From the NCBI GenBank assembly GCA_002049455.2, contig KV918791.1, positions 124,001 to 188,000 on the forward strand: DNA of 64,000 nt. The letters are read 5' to 3'. Shown piece by piece: positions 31,600 to 42,751 of the stretch. How positions within the stretch are numbered: position 1 is the first letter of the stretch; the number at the start of each line of letters is the position of its first letter. This DNA is from Porphyra umbilicalis (lineage: Eukaryota; Rhodophyta; Bangiophyceae; Bangiales; Bangiaceae). Both the position numbers and the translations under genes were made by a program. The notes beneath the pieces were generated by a model. It had not been told where the DNA came from and did no database searches. It saw only the letters and a program-made list of their open reading frames with translations.

Positions 31600-32868
31600 T
31601 TATTTCGTGTATTGTTTTGAGTCACTTGCATGTTTCTTTCGTCTATAGTTTTGAGTCCCTTGCATGTTTCTTGCGGAGCCGCCACCGTAAAGATCTTCAC
31701 CTTCGCACACCCTGCGCCCTAACCGGCATTCCGACAATGATCCCGTCGACGCCGCATGCGCAGGCGGCCACGTCGGCCGCCACCGCCGACGCCGCCATCG
31801 TTGCCGCCGCCGCTGCCGCCGCTGCGCGGCGGGGACGTTTGGCGCAGCGCCCACAAGCGGCGGTGGCGGCGATGCGACTGACTCCGACGAACGAGCCGTG
31901 CTCGTCGCCACCCCCGCCACCGCCGCCTTCATCGTCGGCGGCGACGGCGGCGATGGCGGTGACGGCGGAGCTCGGCGGCGCTCCGAGCTCCACCGCCGCT
32001 CCGCCTCTGTCGACCGCCCGCTCTCGGCGTCAGCCGCGCGTCGCCGCGGCGTGGCGGCGAAAGGCGCGGCGACGAGGGGGATGGCCGTGCCGGTCAGCCG
32101 CAGCGGCAGCGGCGCAAGCAGCGGCGGCGGGGGTGGTGGCGGCAGCCGACGCGGCCGCAGCACAAGCTCCCCGTCCGACGAGATATTGTCGGCGCACCCG
32201 TTCGCTGCCGCGATGGCGCGGAGAGAGTTGGTCCACGCGACTTCAGTGGGGCTGGGGGAGGGGGGGATGCCCCGGTGAGCCCGCGCGTTAGTGGAAGGCG
32301 TCGACCCCAGCGCTGCCGTGGCGGCGTCAATGGTGGTGGTGCGCGCATCCTCGTCGGCCGCCCCCGACGCGCTCACGGCGGTGGGAATGGGGGCGGCGGT
32401 GCCCAACACTACCGCCACCGCCCTCGCCGCCGTCGTGGCATAGGTTGCCACGGGATACGCGGGCGGCGGGGTGGCGCACGGCGCGGGCGGCTTGCCCGCC
32501 GCCACTTCCGCCGCCTCCGCTGACAGCTTCACGGAGACGCGCCAGGTCGTCCCCTTCGCGACCACGCGGGTCACATCGGCGCCGAGGTCAGCTGACGTCG
32601 CCGTCGCGGGTGCAGCGGCGGTCGTGGCGGCCACCAACGTCGTCGTCGCGAGGTGCTCCGTCGCCACCGCGCCAGTCCTCGACGGTCGCGCCGGCGTCTC
32701 GGCCGCCGCGGCCGGCATCTCGGTCGACGCGGCCGTTGTTGACCGCCGCGTCAGCCAAGTCAGGAACATGGGCGGCGGCGGCAGCGCCGGTGGCGACGGC
32801 GGCGCAAGCGCCACGCCCGCCGCCGGCGACGGCGCCGCACCCACTGCATGACCATCGCTTTCCGATGG
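31600..32868 (-). CDS. hypothetical Ala/Thr/Pro-rich protein segment
   Basis: Open frame in the same phase as the Gly-rich repeat ORF at 32869-34318, separated from it only by a TAG (32869-32871). It begins PSESDGHAVGAAPSPAAG and includes MFLTWLTRRSTTAAST and GTTWRVSVKLSAEAAEVAAG before an Ala/Pro-rich tail, ending in a basic segment near 31600. There is no own ATG near the start, so if real it is the continuation of the upstream frame or a spliced exon. No family recognised. The opposite strand is also open for much of its length. Confidence 0.3.
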   Translation of the reverse strand, partial: PSESDGHAVGAAPSPAAGVALAPPSPPALPPPPMFLTWLTRRSTTAASTEMPAAAAETPARPSRTGAVATEHLATTTLVAATTAAAPATATSADLGADVTRVVAKGTTWRVSVKLSAEAAEVAAGKPPAPCATPPPAYPVATYATTAARAVAVVLGTAAPIPTAVSASGAADEDARTTTIDAATAALGSTPSTNARAHRGIPPSPSPTEVAWTNSLRAIAAANGCADNISSDGELVLRPRRLPPPPPPPLLAPLPLRLTGTAIPLVAAPFAATPRRRAADAESGRSTEAERRWSSERRRAPPSPPSPPSPPTMKAAVAGVATSTARSSESVASPPPPLVGAAPNVPAAQRRQRRRQRWRRRRWRPTWPPAHAASTGSLSECRLGRRVCEGEDLYGGGSARNMQGTQNYRRKKHASDSKQYTK

Positions 32869-34318
32869 CTACGGCGTGCGCGACGGCGGCATCGAAGCTG
32901 CCGCCCAATCTGAACTTGCCACGGCCACGGCCAGGAATTGCCGCGTTCGAGCCACTGCGGCAGCAGGCGCCGCCTCCACCTGCGGCGTCGACCACCAAAC
33001 GGAAATCGACTGTGGCGTCGGCGGTGGTGGCAAACGCGACGGCGGCGGTCCATCCGCTATTGCCGGTGGCAGCAGCGACCGCGGCGGCGCCGTCCCCCGC
33101 GGCGGCGCCGTCCCCCGTTGCGGCGACAGCGGCGGCGCCGTCCCGCGCCGCGGCGAAAGCAGTGGCACCACAGCGCCGCCGCAGAAGACTGTGCCGGTCG
33201 CTGGGTCCACCCGGCGTCCGCGGCGCGCCTGCCGCGTCGACGGTGGCTTGGTGCGCCGCAGAGACGGGTGCAGGAAGGGTAAGTTTCCACCTGGCCGCCA
33301 GCGGGCCTTGTCTTCGGCTTCCAGGGCCGCCAGGTCGGCGACGAGTTCCGTCTCGCGCGCCGGCAGCAGGCGGGCGATAGCGCGTACGCCGGCGTCGCCG
33401 ACGCCGCCCCCGCCGCCGCCGCCGTCACCGCGGCCGCCGCCGCCGCCACCGCCACCGCCGAAGGTGGGTGACGCCCGCATCTCCCCAGTGGGTGACGGCG
33501 GGACGCCCGCCGGCCGCCAGCGGCCCGCTATCTCCGCATCCAGGGCCGCGAGGTCGGCGACGAGTTCCGCCTCGCGCGTCGGCGACAGTCGGGCGAGTGT
33601 AGACACATCTGCACCGCCGTCACCGCCGCCGCCGCCGCCGTCACCGCCGCCGTCACCACCACCGCCAATGGCTAGTGACGCCCGCATCTCGCCAGCGGGT
33701 GATGGCCGGATGCCCGCCGGCCGCCTGCAGCCCGCTACTTCCGCATCCAGGGCCGCCAGGTCGGCGACGAGTTCCGCTTCGCGTGCCGGCGACAGGCGGG
33801 CGAGAGCAGGCACACCGCCGTCGCCGCCACCTCCGCCGCCGCCGCCGCCGCCACCGCCGCCACCACCACCACCGCCAGAGGCTGGTGACGCCCGCATCTC
33901 GCCAGCGGGCGACGTCCGGATGCCCGCCGGCCGCCTGCAGCCCGCTACTTCCGCATCCAGGGCCGCCAGGTCGGCGACGAGTTCGACCTCGCGCGCCGGC
34001 GACAGGCGGGCGAGAGCAGGCACACCGCCGTCGCCGCCACCTCCGCCGCCGCCGCCGCCGCCGCCACCGCCGCCGTCACCGCCGCCGCCGCCGACGCCAC
34101 CGCCACTGCCGATGGCGGGTGTCGGCTGCATCTCTCCGGCGGGTGACGGCCGGATGCCCGCCGGCCGCGAGCGGCCCGCGTCTTCCGAATCAAGGGCCGC
34201 CAGGACGGCGACGTGTTCCGCCTCGCCCGTCGGCGACAGGCGGGCGAGAGCAGGCACACCGCCGACGCCGCCACCTCCACCGCCGCCGCGACCTCCGCCG
34301 TACCCGCCACCTCTGTTT
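32869..34318 (-). CDS. Gly-rich protein with five about 70-residue repeats
   Basis: Five copies of a block LARLSPAREAELVADLAALD, then a short RPAG..PSPAGEMRAS segment, separated by long Gly/Asp tracts; DNA period roughly 210-230 bp (conserved block near 33313, 33527, 33741, 33951 and 34181). After the last repeat the frame runs through a Pro/Arg-rich region (RRGTAPP repeats). The conserved helical block alternating with variable Gly linkers suggests repeated short interaction helices. No ATG near the start; CTGAAACAG just upstream (about 34318) may be a splice acceptor. Blocks are better conserved than linkers, which supports coding on this strand, but the complementary strand is also open. 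No family recognised. Confidence 0.4.
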
Positions 34319-36068
34319 CAGCCGCCACCTCCGCTGCCGCCGCCACCTCCGCCGTCGCAGCCGCCGCCGCCGCTGCGGCCGCCGGGGGCGGGCGACCGCT
34401 GCACGCCGCCGTGGCCACCGCCGCCGCAGCCGCTTCCTCCGCTGCAAACTCCAGGTGCTGGCACTCTTTGTGACGGCTTTGGTGCCCGATGCGTCGGGCT
34501 TGCCTCGTCGGTGAAGGTGGTCGCCGCGCCTGCTTCCGAGGGGGCACGGAGGTGACGCCAGTTGCTGAAGGGGGGGAACACGGAACAGCCCTGTTGCTGT
34601 GTCGGACAACAGCAAGAAGGAATGACGGCTAAGACGTTCATGTTGGAAGCGAAAGTAACCCACACACACTCAAAGAAGCCAAGATTCTCTCGTGCATGTG
34701 CCCCAGAACATCAGTAGGGCGCCTCCAACTTTTAAACAACATAGCCATTCTGACAAAAGCACTGACCTCTCCTGTTCGAAATCCAAACTTACATGCCCGG
34801 CATGCCCCTGAGGCAGCCGAAGGCCGAACCGGCAAGATGTTGTGCTGTATTTCCTGTGCGAACTGTCAAACTTCGGAGCCACGCGCCCAATCAACTCGTC
34901 ATGGAGGTGCAAACAGCTTTCTGCTTCCAGGATTCTATGATTGTTTGCGCTTTACAGCCAATGGGAGCACGCTTTCCGCGAAGGTTAAAATGCTTCAAAG
35001 GATTTGTCAGCTTTCCACACGTTCGCGAGGCACGCATTACCCTCGCATCATGAAGGGCGCGGGTTCCGTTGACTGCTGTGCTATTGATCTTCAGTTCCGT
35101 GGCTAGAGAAGGTGGTTGTTGCGCAAAACGTCTGTGTTCGGTGCTACGCTGGCACGCCACGCGAGCCGCCAGCATTGAGACAGGCGGTAGTCGCTCTGCC
35201 GTGTCCAATGTGCGCCAGGGCTTGAACCCATATGCCCCAGGCCCCGTAAGGCCGGTGCGGTCGTGCAACGAGCCGCCCCCCGTGACCATGCGAGCGGCTA
35301 TGCTCACCCAGCTCTACGAGCTTGTGTATTTTTGGCATGTAGAGGCGCGGAATACTTTTATACTGGTTCACAGTTGACGCGCGTTGCTGGTATTCTGCAC
35401 GCGTTGGCCACGCCAAGCGAGCCCGGCGATCTGCGACAGCTGTGCCACCACATGAATAGGACCGGAATCGACGCTCCTGTCGTGCCGGCGTTGGCTGGAG
35501 CTTCAAACGGGGCGTTGTCTTCTCCAGTGGCACTGTGGCGAACAATTACTGTTCGCCCGTCAGTGCGGACTGACTGCTCCATTGGTGTCATTGATCGGCG
35601 CGTTTCTGGTGCCACTGGTCAAGACCAGTCTTAACGGTTCGGAATGAGGCGAAACCGTCCATCTCGATCGAACCGAGGAACGTGCCCAGCGGTTTAGAAA
35701 AAATTGCTCTGAAGAGGCCCTGGTTCATCGAAAGTGGCCTACATTGACGCGACGTGAGTGCCGTGGAGATCTCGTCCCAGTGGCGACCCTCGGGTGCCGA
35801 CCATCCCCACCATCGTTGACGTCGGCACCACGCATTGCATCGCTCTTCTTCCTCGTGACTGGTGTACCTGTGGCAATCATCCGCTCTTAACGGCCCGAAG
35901 GGGTATTGTCCGAGAACAGCTGTTGTCCAGCAGGTACGTTTTATGGTTTTGATTTACAGGGACAGTCTTGTTTCAACCCTGTCACGCGGGACGAGTTGCA
36001 GTGTGCTGTATGCTCGATCTGCCACCAATCTGCAGAACTTGTGAGTCAGATGTGCGCGAAATCTAACA
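34319..36068. other. intergenic, mostly normal composition
   Basis: 34.3-34.55 kb is the Gly/Ala-coding remainder upstream of the repeat protein. 34.6-36.0 kb has balanced composition and only short ORFs. Around 35906-36060 a plus-strand frame reads CCPAGTFYGFDLQGQ and CAVCSICHQSAELVSQMC, a TNFR-like cysteine spacing, but it has no ATG and overlaps the next ORF in another frame. Confidence 0.4.
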
Positions 36069-36527
36069 ATGACCACGTTCGTGTGCTGCATCGTATCGAC
36101 CCCTTGCTGTGCGGCAGAATTGCCTGGTTATCAAGGCATGGCACACGACCCATGTTTCTATTGCTGCAAGCAAGAGCCGCCGCTTTCCGCGCGGCGCGCG
36201 TGGCGATGCCCACATCTTGATTTTGTTTGCTGCCACCGGTTGTCTGGCCAGCATCCGTGGTTTCGGCCTCCGGGTGCGCAGATGTCGGCGGCAGAACGCT
36301 GTGTGTGCGGTGCCCTTGGCATCTCGTCTTGCAGAGAAGTGTGCTCCGCGTGCCGCCAAGTCGGTCACAGGGCTTTTAGCCAAGTGCCGACCGGCGACCG
36401 CTGGGAGCTGTCTCACCAGGGTCGCCTGCAGGCTGTATCCGGTGCGATGCCGCTTGATGCACGCCATTTTGTTTGCCCTGCCTTGGTGGATGTTGAAGTG
36501 TTTTATCGTGCCGTGAAAGCTGGATGA
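36069..36527 (+). CDS. Cys-rich small protein, unknown function
   Basis: ATG at 36069 gives 152 residues with about 20 Cys: FVCCIVSTPCC, DPCFYCCKQEP, WRCPHLDFVCCHRL, RCVCGALGISSC, CSACRQVGHRAFSQV. Several CxxC pairs suggest zinc binding; the CSACRQVGH element resembles CSKCKQRGHH in the protein at 21130-22779, so both may belong to one family. The preceding sequence also reads Cys-rich in another frame, so the gene may start further upstream in an exon. Low-complexity bias does not explain the cysteines. Confidence 0.4.
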   Translation: MTTFVCCIVSTPCCAAELPGYQGMAHDPCFYCCKQEPPLSARRAWRCPHLDFVCCHRLSGQHPWFRPPGAQMSAAERCVCGALGISSCREVCSACRQVGHRAFSQVPTGDRWELSHQGRLQAVSGAMPLDARHFVCPALVDVEVFYRAVKAG

Positions 36528-36595
36528 TGTTCAATCTATTTCCGCTCGACTGTCACTGTCTTTGTCTTGGGTGCCGTGATCTTCCCAGAACCTGC

Positions 36596-37010
36596 TCACT
36601 GTTCCATTGTACGCATGCGTGTTTCTAGGACATGGAGAAGCGCCCGAGGCAAAGCAGTTCCACTCCACGTACACCGCTGGGTTACGGGCTCTGACTGTCC
36701 CTTCCCGAGGCGCTCGTAATTCTGAGACTGTGCGCACTGTTCGACTGAACGCATGCGTGTTCTTTAGCACAAGTAGAACCGCCCAAGGCAAACTCTTTCC
36801 ACTCGACGTATGCCGCCGGGGGGCGTGCTGTCAATTCCCCCCCCGGAGGCGCTGAATTCTTCTGAGAGCTTGCGCCCTGTTGCATTGTACGAATGCGTGT
36901 TATCGAGGCCACAGAAGACAGACCAAGGGACAGCGGTTACGGACGACTCGTGCCGCTGGGCTACATGCTTCCGCTGCGGTTCCATGGCAACTCGGTTCGT
37001 ATAAGGGAGG
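36596..37010. repeat. three diverged tandem copies, about 139-bp period
   Basis: GCATGCGTGTT recurs at 36613, 36751 and (as GAATGCGTGTT) 36891, each preceded by TGTTC.A.TGTACGCA-like sequence and followed by a block ending in GAGGCGCT or equivalent. Copies are strongly diverged. Confidence 0.6.
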
Positions 37011-37089
37011 TTTCCCGAGGACCAGCGCCTCGCTCGCCGAACAGCCTCGCGTCGCAAGCGAGCTCCTCGGCGCTGCCCACCGCTTTGTC

Positions 37090-37820
37090 GCAGGAAAGCC
37101 CCTGGTCGCCGACCGGCGCATTGTCGCCGATCGTCGGCTCGTCGCCGACCGGCAGAGTGTCGCCGACCGGCGGCTTGCCGCCAACCACCGCCTCATCATC
37201 GCCCAGCGCATTTTCGCCGCTCGCCGACGGGCGGCTTGTCGTGCGCCACCGCCGTGTCGCCGACCACCGCCGTGTCGCTGATCGGCAGCACGTCGCCGAC
37301 CGGCAGTGTGTCGCCGACCGGCAGCTTTCCGCTAACCACCGCCTTGTCGCCGCCCGGCGTATTGTCGCCGCTCGGCGGCTCGACGCCGACGGGCGGCTTG
37401 TCGTGCGCCACCGCCGTGTCGCCGACCACCGCCGTGTCGCTGATCGGCAGCACGTCGCCGACCGGCAATGTGTCGCCGACCGGCAGCTTTCCGCTACCCA
37501 CCGCCTTGTCGCCGCCCGGCGCATTGTCGCCGCTCGGCGGCTCGACGCCGACGGGCGGCTTGTCGTGCGCCACCGCCGTGTCGCTGACAACCGCCATGTC
37601 GCCGATCGGCGGCACGTCGCCGACCGGCAGTGTGTCGCCGATTGGCGACTTGCCGCCAACCACCGCCTCGTCGCCTCCCGGCGCATTGTCGCCGCTCGGC
37701 GGCTTGCCGCCGACGGGCAGCTTGTTGCCAACGAGCTCCTCGTCCCCCGTGGGCGAATCTTCGCCAACAGCCGCCTCGTGGCCAACCAGGAGCACGTCGC
37801 CAACAAGCACCTGATTCGGT
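37090..37820. repeat. 18-bp minisatellite with 162-bp higher-order repeat
   Basis: GTCGCCGACCGGCAG-like 18-bp units are arranged in groups of nine that repeat every 162 bp (GCGGCTTGTCGTGCGCC at 37231, 37393 and 37555). Because the unit is a multiple of three, several frames on both strands are open. Plus: hexapeptides VADRQH, VADRQC, VAARRI. Minus: VGDTLP, VGDVLP, SGDNAP. If coding, the minus-strand acidic/hydrophobic hexapeptides look the more protein-like, but no start or flanking domain is seen. Confidence 0.75.
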
Positions 37821-40770
37821 ACAAGCGGGTGGTTGCCGACCACCGGCCGCTGTCTCGTGGACGACATTGCCGACCTCCGACTCTTCCGAGCGCAGCCGTT
37901 TGGCGCGACCCACGGAGCTGGCTGCGACGCGCAACCCGGGGCCCAGCGGAGCGTCGCGACGCATCGTCAAAGAGCGGGGGTGTAGCAAAGCTGCAGAGGA
38001 GGCCACCAGCCTGCGCGGTGTGCAGGTTTGTGTCAGGGAAGGCGGCCACGGGGTGCTTAGAATGGCCAGGGTGATGATGGCCGCGGTGAGGATGGCCGCG
38101 GTGAGGATGACCGCGACGAGGATGACGACGGTGCTGATCGCAAACCGTCTGCGCACGACGATGACAACGCAGTCTCCGCGGTGCTGGAAGGTGGATCTCC
38201 ACATGCGCCAATCAGATGCGGCGACGGTCGACGGAGGCCTGCTGGCCTCATGATCTCGACATGAGCACGGATCTAGGTTCTAGCAAAATTTGATGCGTTG
38301 GAGGCCCTCCAAACGCGTTCCTCGATCGAGACGGTGCTCATTCGACGAAACACGCAGACACGGCCACCACACATCCTCGCCCCGTAGAGAAGTACACGAC
38401 CGCAGTACATCGCAGTCGAGAATGGAACAATTGTTTTGACTTGGTCGCGCGCGTGCGCTTTCACTTCGGACAAGCAGGTCGCGCCCGTTCCACTACGCGG
38501 TCTGCCACCGCTCGGTGGGTATCGCCTGGCGCTTTGGCCGATCCCTTCCGACTTCGCTGTGGGCAGAAAGCCAGGACAAGGCCGAATGTCCCTGTCATGC
38601 CTCGTGCAGGGTCGTTGCAACCAATGCGGAAGCGGTTCAGGTGCCGCCATCTGAGTGTCATAACGTCGCGACACGTCGCTGAAGAAGTGCAGCAGCTTTG
38701 CAGTTCTCAGGAGAACTGCGAGACTCCTCCTCTGTTGACCGCGGCTCGTGGCTGCCGCGGGGTTCGAACACGGGACGTCAGCCCGAGTTCCGAAGCAAAT
38801 GATTCGCCTGTTCTGTGGGCAGGCGGCGGTTTTAGCAGGATCTCAGAGGTGGGTTCGATTCGGTGACTGCGTCCTTGATTGCAAATCTGTTCGTTTGCTG
38901 TTCTTTTCTTCTCTATTCTTTCTCAGTTCTCCTGCGTTTTTTCTCTCAGGCTGTCGCAGTATGGCGGTGTCGACGCCTCTCGCTTGAGGCAGCGCCACCC
39001 GAGAGACCCACAGCCTCGCCGGTGCAGGTCATGGTGTCGCGGTGCTGATGCCTAGCTATGTTGAAACACCATAGCAAGAAATGAGAGATAAAACAGCACC
39101 ACGCGGAGCACAACCCGGCCGACGACGGAGAGGGCGCAGCCGACGGTGGCGCGACGGGTGGGAGCCGCTGCCTGTCCGCGGGTGAGGAGATAGCAGCCCG
39201 CTCGATGAGCCCGAGGAGCGCCCGCGAGCGAGTGGAGGCGGCGGCAGCGGCGACCGCGGCGGGGGCAGGCGGGAAGGCGGGGGCGGCGCGCAGCACCGCG
39301 CCAGTGCCAGCACGCGGGGTCAAGGGCGGCAGCGGCGCCGGCGGCATCGCCCTCGCGTCGCCGCGGCCGCCGGCTCGGCGGTGGCCGACCCGTCCCTCGC
39401 CGCGCGGCACCCTTGCAACGGCACGGGGTCCCCCGCAACAACGACGCAGGCGAATCCGTCGCGTCCAGCCCTACACGTCGATCCCCCCCCCCAACACCCC
39501 CCCGCTTCCGCCACGGCGGCGTCTTTCTCCCGCGTCTCACCGACGTCCCGCCAGCTTCACGACGACCGCCGCCATCTCTCCGCCTTCAGGACGCTCCGAC
39601 GGCGGAGACAGCGCTAAGGTGGCGCCGGGAGTGGGGGTGGCGGGCGGAGACGTCGGAGATGGTCCCCGCTGCCTCACCTTAGCTGTCCCTGCACGGCAGC
39701 GCCGCCGCCAAGCGGTCTGCTGGGAAGGAGCGCCGGCAACCCGCTGCGGCTTTGGCATCTCCCCCGACTGCCAGCAGTCCAAAAGCAGACGCGACAGCGT
39801 CCACCGCCTGCTCGGTGTCGCCGTCCCCCCACCTCCGCCACGGCCGTCGAGGGGGGTCAGCAGTCGTCGCCGCCGCCGCCCGCGTCAGCCGCGCCGCCGC
39901 CGCTGCCGCCACCGCTGCCGCGCGGGAGACAAACGACGGCCCGGAGGCAGTTGCGGGGCCGGCCACCCCCACAGGGGTCGGGTCTGGGCCGGCGGTCGCG
40001 TGACCACCGCCGATGCAGACAGGTGGGTGGTGAACGAGGACAGACGCGGGGAGGGCCGACACGGCGGCAGCGGCCGACGCTACCGCCACCTACCGGCGGG
40101 TGGTGGCGACGGGGGATCCCCAGCGCCACCACGGCGGCAGCGGCGGCGGCGCGCAGCAGACCGCGCGTGGCGGCCGTCGCGACCGCCGCCCACCGGGTGT
40201 CGTCGGGACATGCGGTGACTCCCGCATACACCGCGGCGAGCGGGGCGACCGGCAGCTGTTCGGCGGCCACCTCGGCGGTCTCGAAGAGCAGTTCAATGTC
40301 CAACGCCGAGATGTGTACAGGTGCAGCGCTGAACAGTGGCATCGTCGGGCATTGCCGGCACCAGCGCGAAAGGAACGGACTGTATCCGTTTCGCACACCC
40401 CCCCCACCACATCGCTCGGGTAATCGGCCACCAGCACGACAAGAGAAATCAACACAGTTCACAACGTAACTGATACAGAACGAGCTCTGCCACCCAACAA
40501 TGTGCGGTACAAGACGCCCTACAGTCATCGCCTGTACGAACGCACCAGCACACACCTCGCACGCCGCATAATGTCACCATACCACACTACACAGCATCAC
40601 GAGACACATTAAATGACGACAACTGCACAGCCCACGGTGTGAACTCACGCACCGGAACCCCTACCGTCCACTTGAGAATCCATACTAAAGAGACCTCTGG
40701 CCCTTCCAAAGTTGCCGCCGTTCCATGCAGTTGCGTCTGGTGCCGTTCAGGTGCGAGACGCGGCGACACC
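37821..40770. other. intergenic, no gene recognised
   Basis: 38.05-38.13 kb has four copies of a GAGGATGGCCGCGGT-type 15-bp unit. 38.24-39.05 kb is of normal composition. 39.1-40.2 kb is GC-rich and open on both strands. 40.4-40.65 kb is AT-richer. Nothing supported as a gene. Confidence 0.4.
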
Positions 40771-41205
40771 CTACGCGGCGCTTTCGGACGACCCACCCTC
40801 ACCGCCGCCGCGCTCAGATGCACAGTCGTGCCGACCGAAGTCTGCGACAGAGCCGAACAGCAGACCGCAGCAGGGGCACTCAAACCACACGCGGGCACCA
40901 GGGGGAATGATGACTCTGTCACGGCCGGTTGGGTGGGAACAAGCGGCCGTAACGCACCCGCACCGGGCAGGTAATTGCCATGCGCCGTCGCCGCGATGAA
41001 TGACAACAGGGCTCCGGGGAACCGCCTCGCGTCCGACGCAGGTAGAGACCTGAACATGATGCGAACCGGAGGCATCGGGCTGCATGCAGTGAGGGGCCCC
41101 ACCGCACCGCGGACACACCTCGGCAGCGGCGTATGGCGCAGCAGGAGCAGTAGACGGTGAGGGGGGACGGAGCGGCGTAGACGAGTGAGGCGCAGTTGAA
41201 CCCAT
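40771..41205 (-). CDS. small Cys-rich zinc-finger-like protein
   Basis: ATG at 41205 opens 144 residues: a Ser/Thr/Pro-rich start (MGSTAPHSSTPLRPPSPST), CPRCGGAPHC, a central segment VIHRGDGAWQLPARCGC, and near the end WFECPCCGLLFGSVADFGRHDC, a C2HC-type finger spacing (CxxC-12-H-x-C). The C-terminus is Glu/Gly/Ser-rich. It is short but has a balanced composition with a clear ATG. No neighbour-based hint to function. Nucleic-acid binding is an inference from the finger. Confidence 0.5.
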   Translation of the reverse strand: MGSTAPHSSTPLRPPSPSTAPAAPYAAAEVCPRCGGAPHCMQPDASGSHHVQVSTCVGREAVPRSPVVIHRGDGAWQLPARCGCVTAACSHPTGRDRVIIPPGARVWFECPCCGLLFGSVADFGRHDCASERGGGEGGSSESAA

Positions 41206-42751
41206 TGTTGCGGGAACCACGGGAAAAGAGTGGGGCCCGGTGCCCCCCAAAAGGACGAAGACGATGAGTTGGGGCGTCGCTGACGGCAAAAGGACGGGGA
41301 AAACGACCTCGTGGCGCGAAGAACAGCACGCACGCCTAAGCACGTTGAGCTGTGGCAATTGCGCTTGCTCACTCTCGCATTGGTGCCTCGAATCCATAAG
41401 GCACTGTCACGATCTGTGGACAACCAGTCGGTCCCGATCACCTGTGTCGCGACAACAATATCCCAAATCTCATTGGTGTCTCTCTCCAAATGTCAGCTTC
41501 CACTGGACCGTGCCCATTGTGTCAGCATTATTTCCCTTCGCGCAGAAAGCGTGTGTCAAGGTTTTAGAAATGTAAAATGGACCAGCTAAACGACCCCAGT
41601 GATGCCAGATGAGGCGGAGGTGCATGCATTCCAGCAACCTGTACCTCGCAGATATCGGCAGCGACGGGCCTAACGTTCTCCACGTTCCGTGGAGCGACGC
41701 GCAGGTATGACTGGCGCTGCTGACTCCCCGCACCTCGGCCATTCTGACGTCCTCGCGGCCACGTGTCGGGCACCACCAAGATCACAAACAAAGGCCTTTC
41801 AATTACTCAATCAGACTTGTCTCGAAGACCTCCGTCGGCTCATAAGGTGTGACGCCACCGCCAGCGACTTACCTGGCCACAGCGCTTCCGAGTTCTCGGA
41901 GCTCTCCCGCGGTCCGCAGCCGCTCGCGCGAGTATTTTCTGCAGCTGTACATTGCAGGTGTCACTGCTGCCCCGCCTGCCTGGAGCATGCTGTGGTGGGG
42001 GGCACGTGTTTGCGGAAAGTCACAACTGAGTCCAACAGAGCCGTAATATGCTTGTCGACCATGCCGGTGGCCAATTTCCTGAGGCGAGCACTGCAGACAC
42101 TGCACTGCTTGGCCTGTACTGGAGGGAAGGCTCGCGTTCAACGGTGAGCCGTGCGCGCTTGAAACGCTCGGTGGGAGGGAAATGCTAGGGGACGGACGGC
42201 CGAAGGCGAGTACTCGCCCAGTACTGCGCGCACAACTCTCGGGTACACTTTCAGCGACAAAACATTCCTCTTTTTTTCGTTCTTGTCACCCTCTCCTCGC
42301 ATATCCGCGGGGCGACTCTGGCAGAAGAGAGGCGTGACAAACGAGGGCCCTCTCTCTCAGCGCAAAGATTTTCAGGTGCAAAGACAAGTCGTCGCCAGCC
42401 GCCGTCGGCCGTGAGAATGGGAGCGAGCCCGGCGGAATGGGCGACTGAAACTTGGTGCGGCCGCACTCCTCAGAGCGTCCTTTGCGCGTGGGTCGCATTT
42501 GGGTTGCGGCCAAATTGAGATCGAACACCCAGAATTCGGGGTGTTGGTTCTGGACTTTCAATGGGTCGCTGTCATGCTGAGACCCAGAAAACGGGGCTTG
42601 TCCATATGTGTGACTGCAGCAGTGCAACGGAATATTCAATGCGCAACTACAGCTATGGGAATGTCGCACCGCGTGCATCCACAGCCGCTGCTTCCCGTGC
42701 GGTCTTTCCATTTCGTGTCAACGTGCTTGCCGGTTTCAGCCGAGAGGGCAC
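41206..42751. other. intergenic with one doubtful ORF
   Basis: Mostly normal composition. A plus-strand ORF from ATG 41707 to 42147 (146 residues) has a Cys-rich middle (CRCHCCPACLEHAVV) and an HCLACTGGK end and may be a gene, but without other support. 42.2-42.7 kb shows nothing clear. Confidence 0.35.

Noticed and set aside
36893-38211. Overlapping 390-416-residue ORFs on both strands
   Set aside because: Produced by the 18-bp repeat whose unit is a multiple of three; no start context or flanking domain.
38750-38870. tRNA-like T-loops (GGTTCGAAC and GGTTCGATTC)
   Set aside because: Neither is flanked by a matching T stem, and no acceptor, D or anticodon arms could be paired on either strand.
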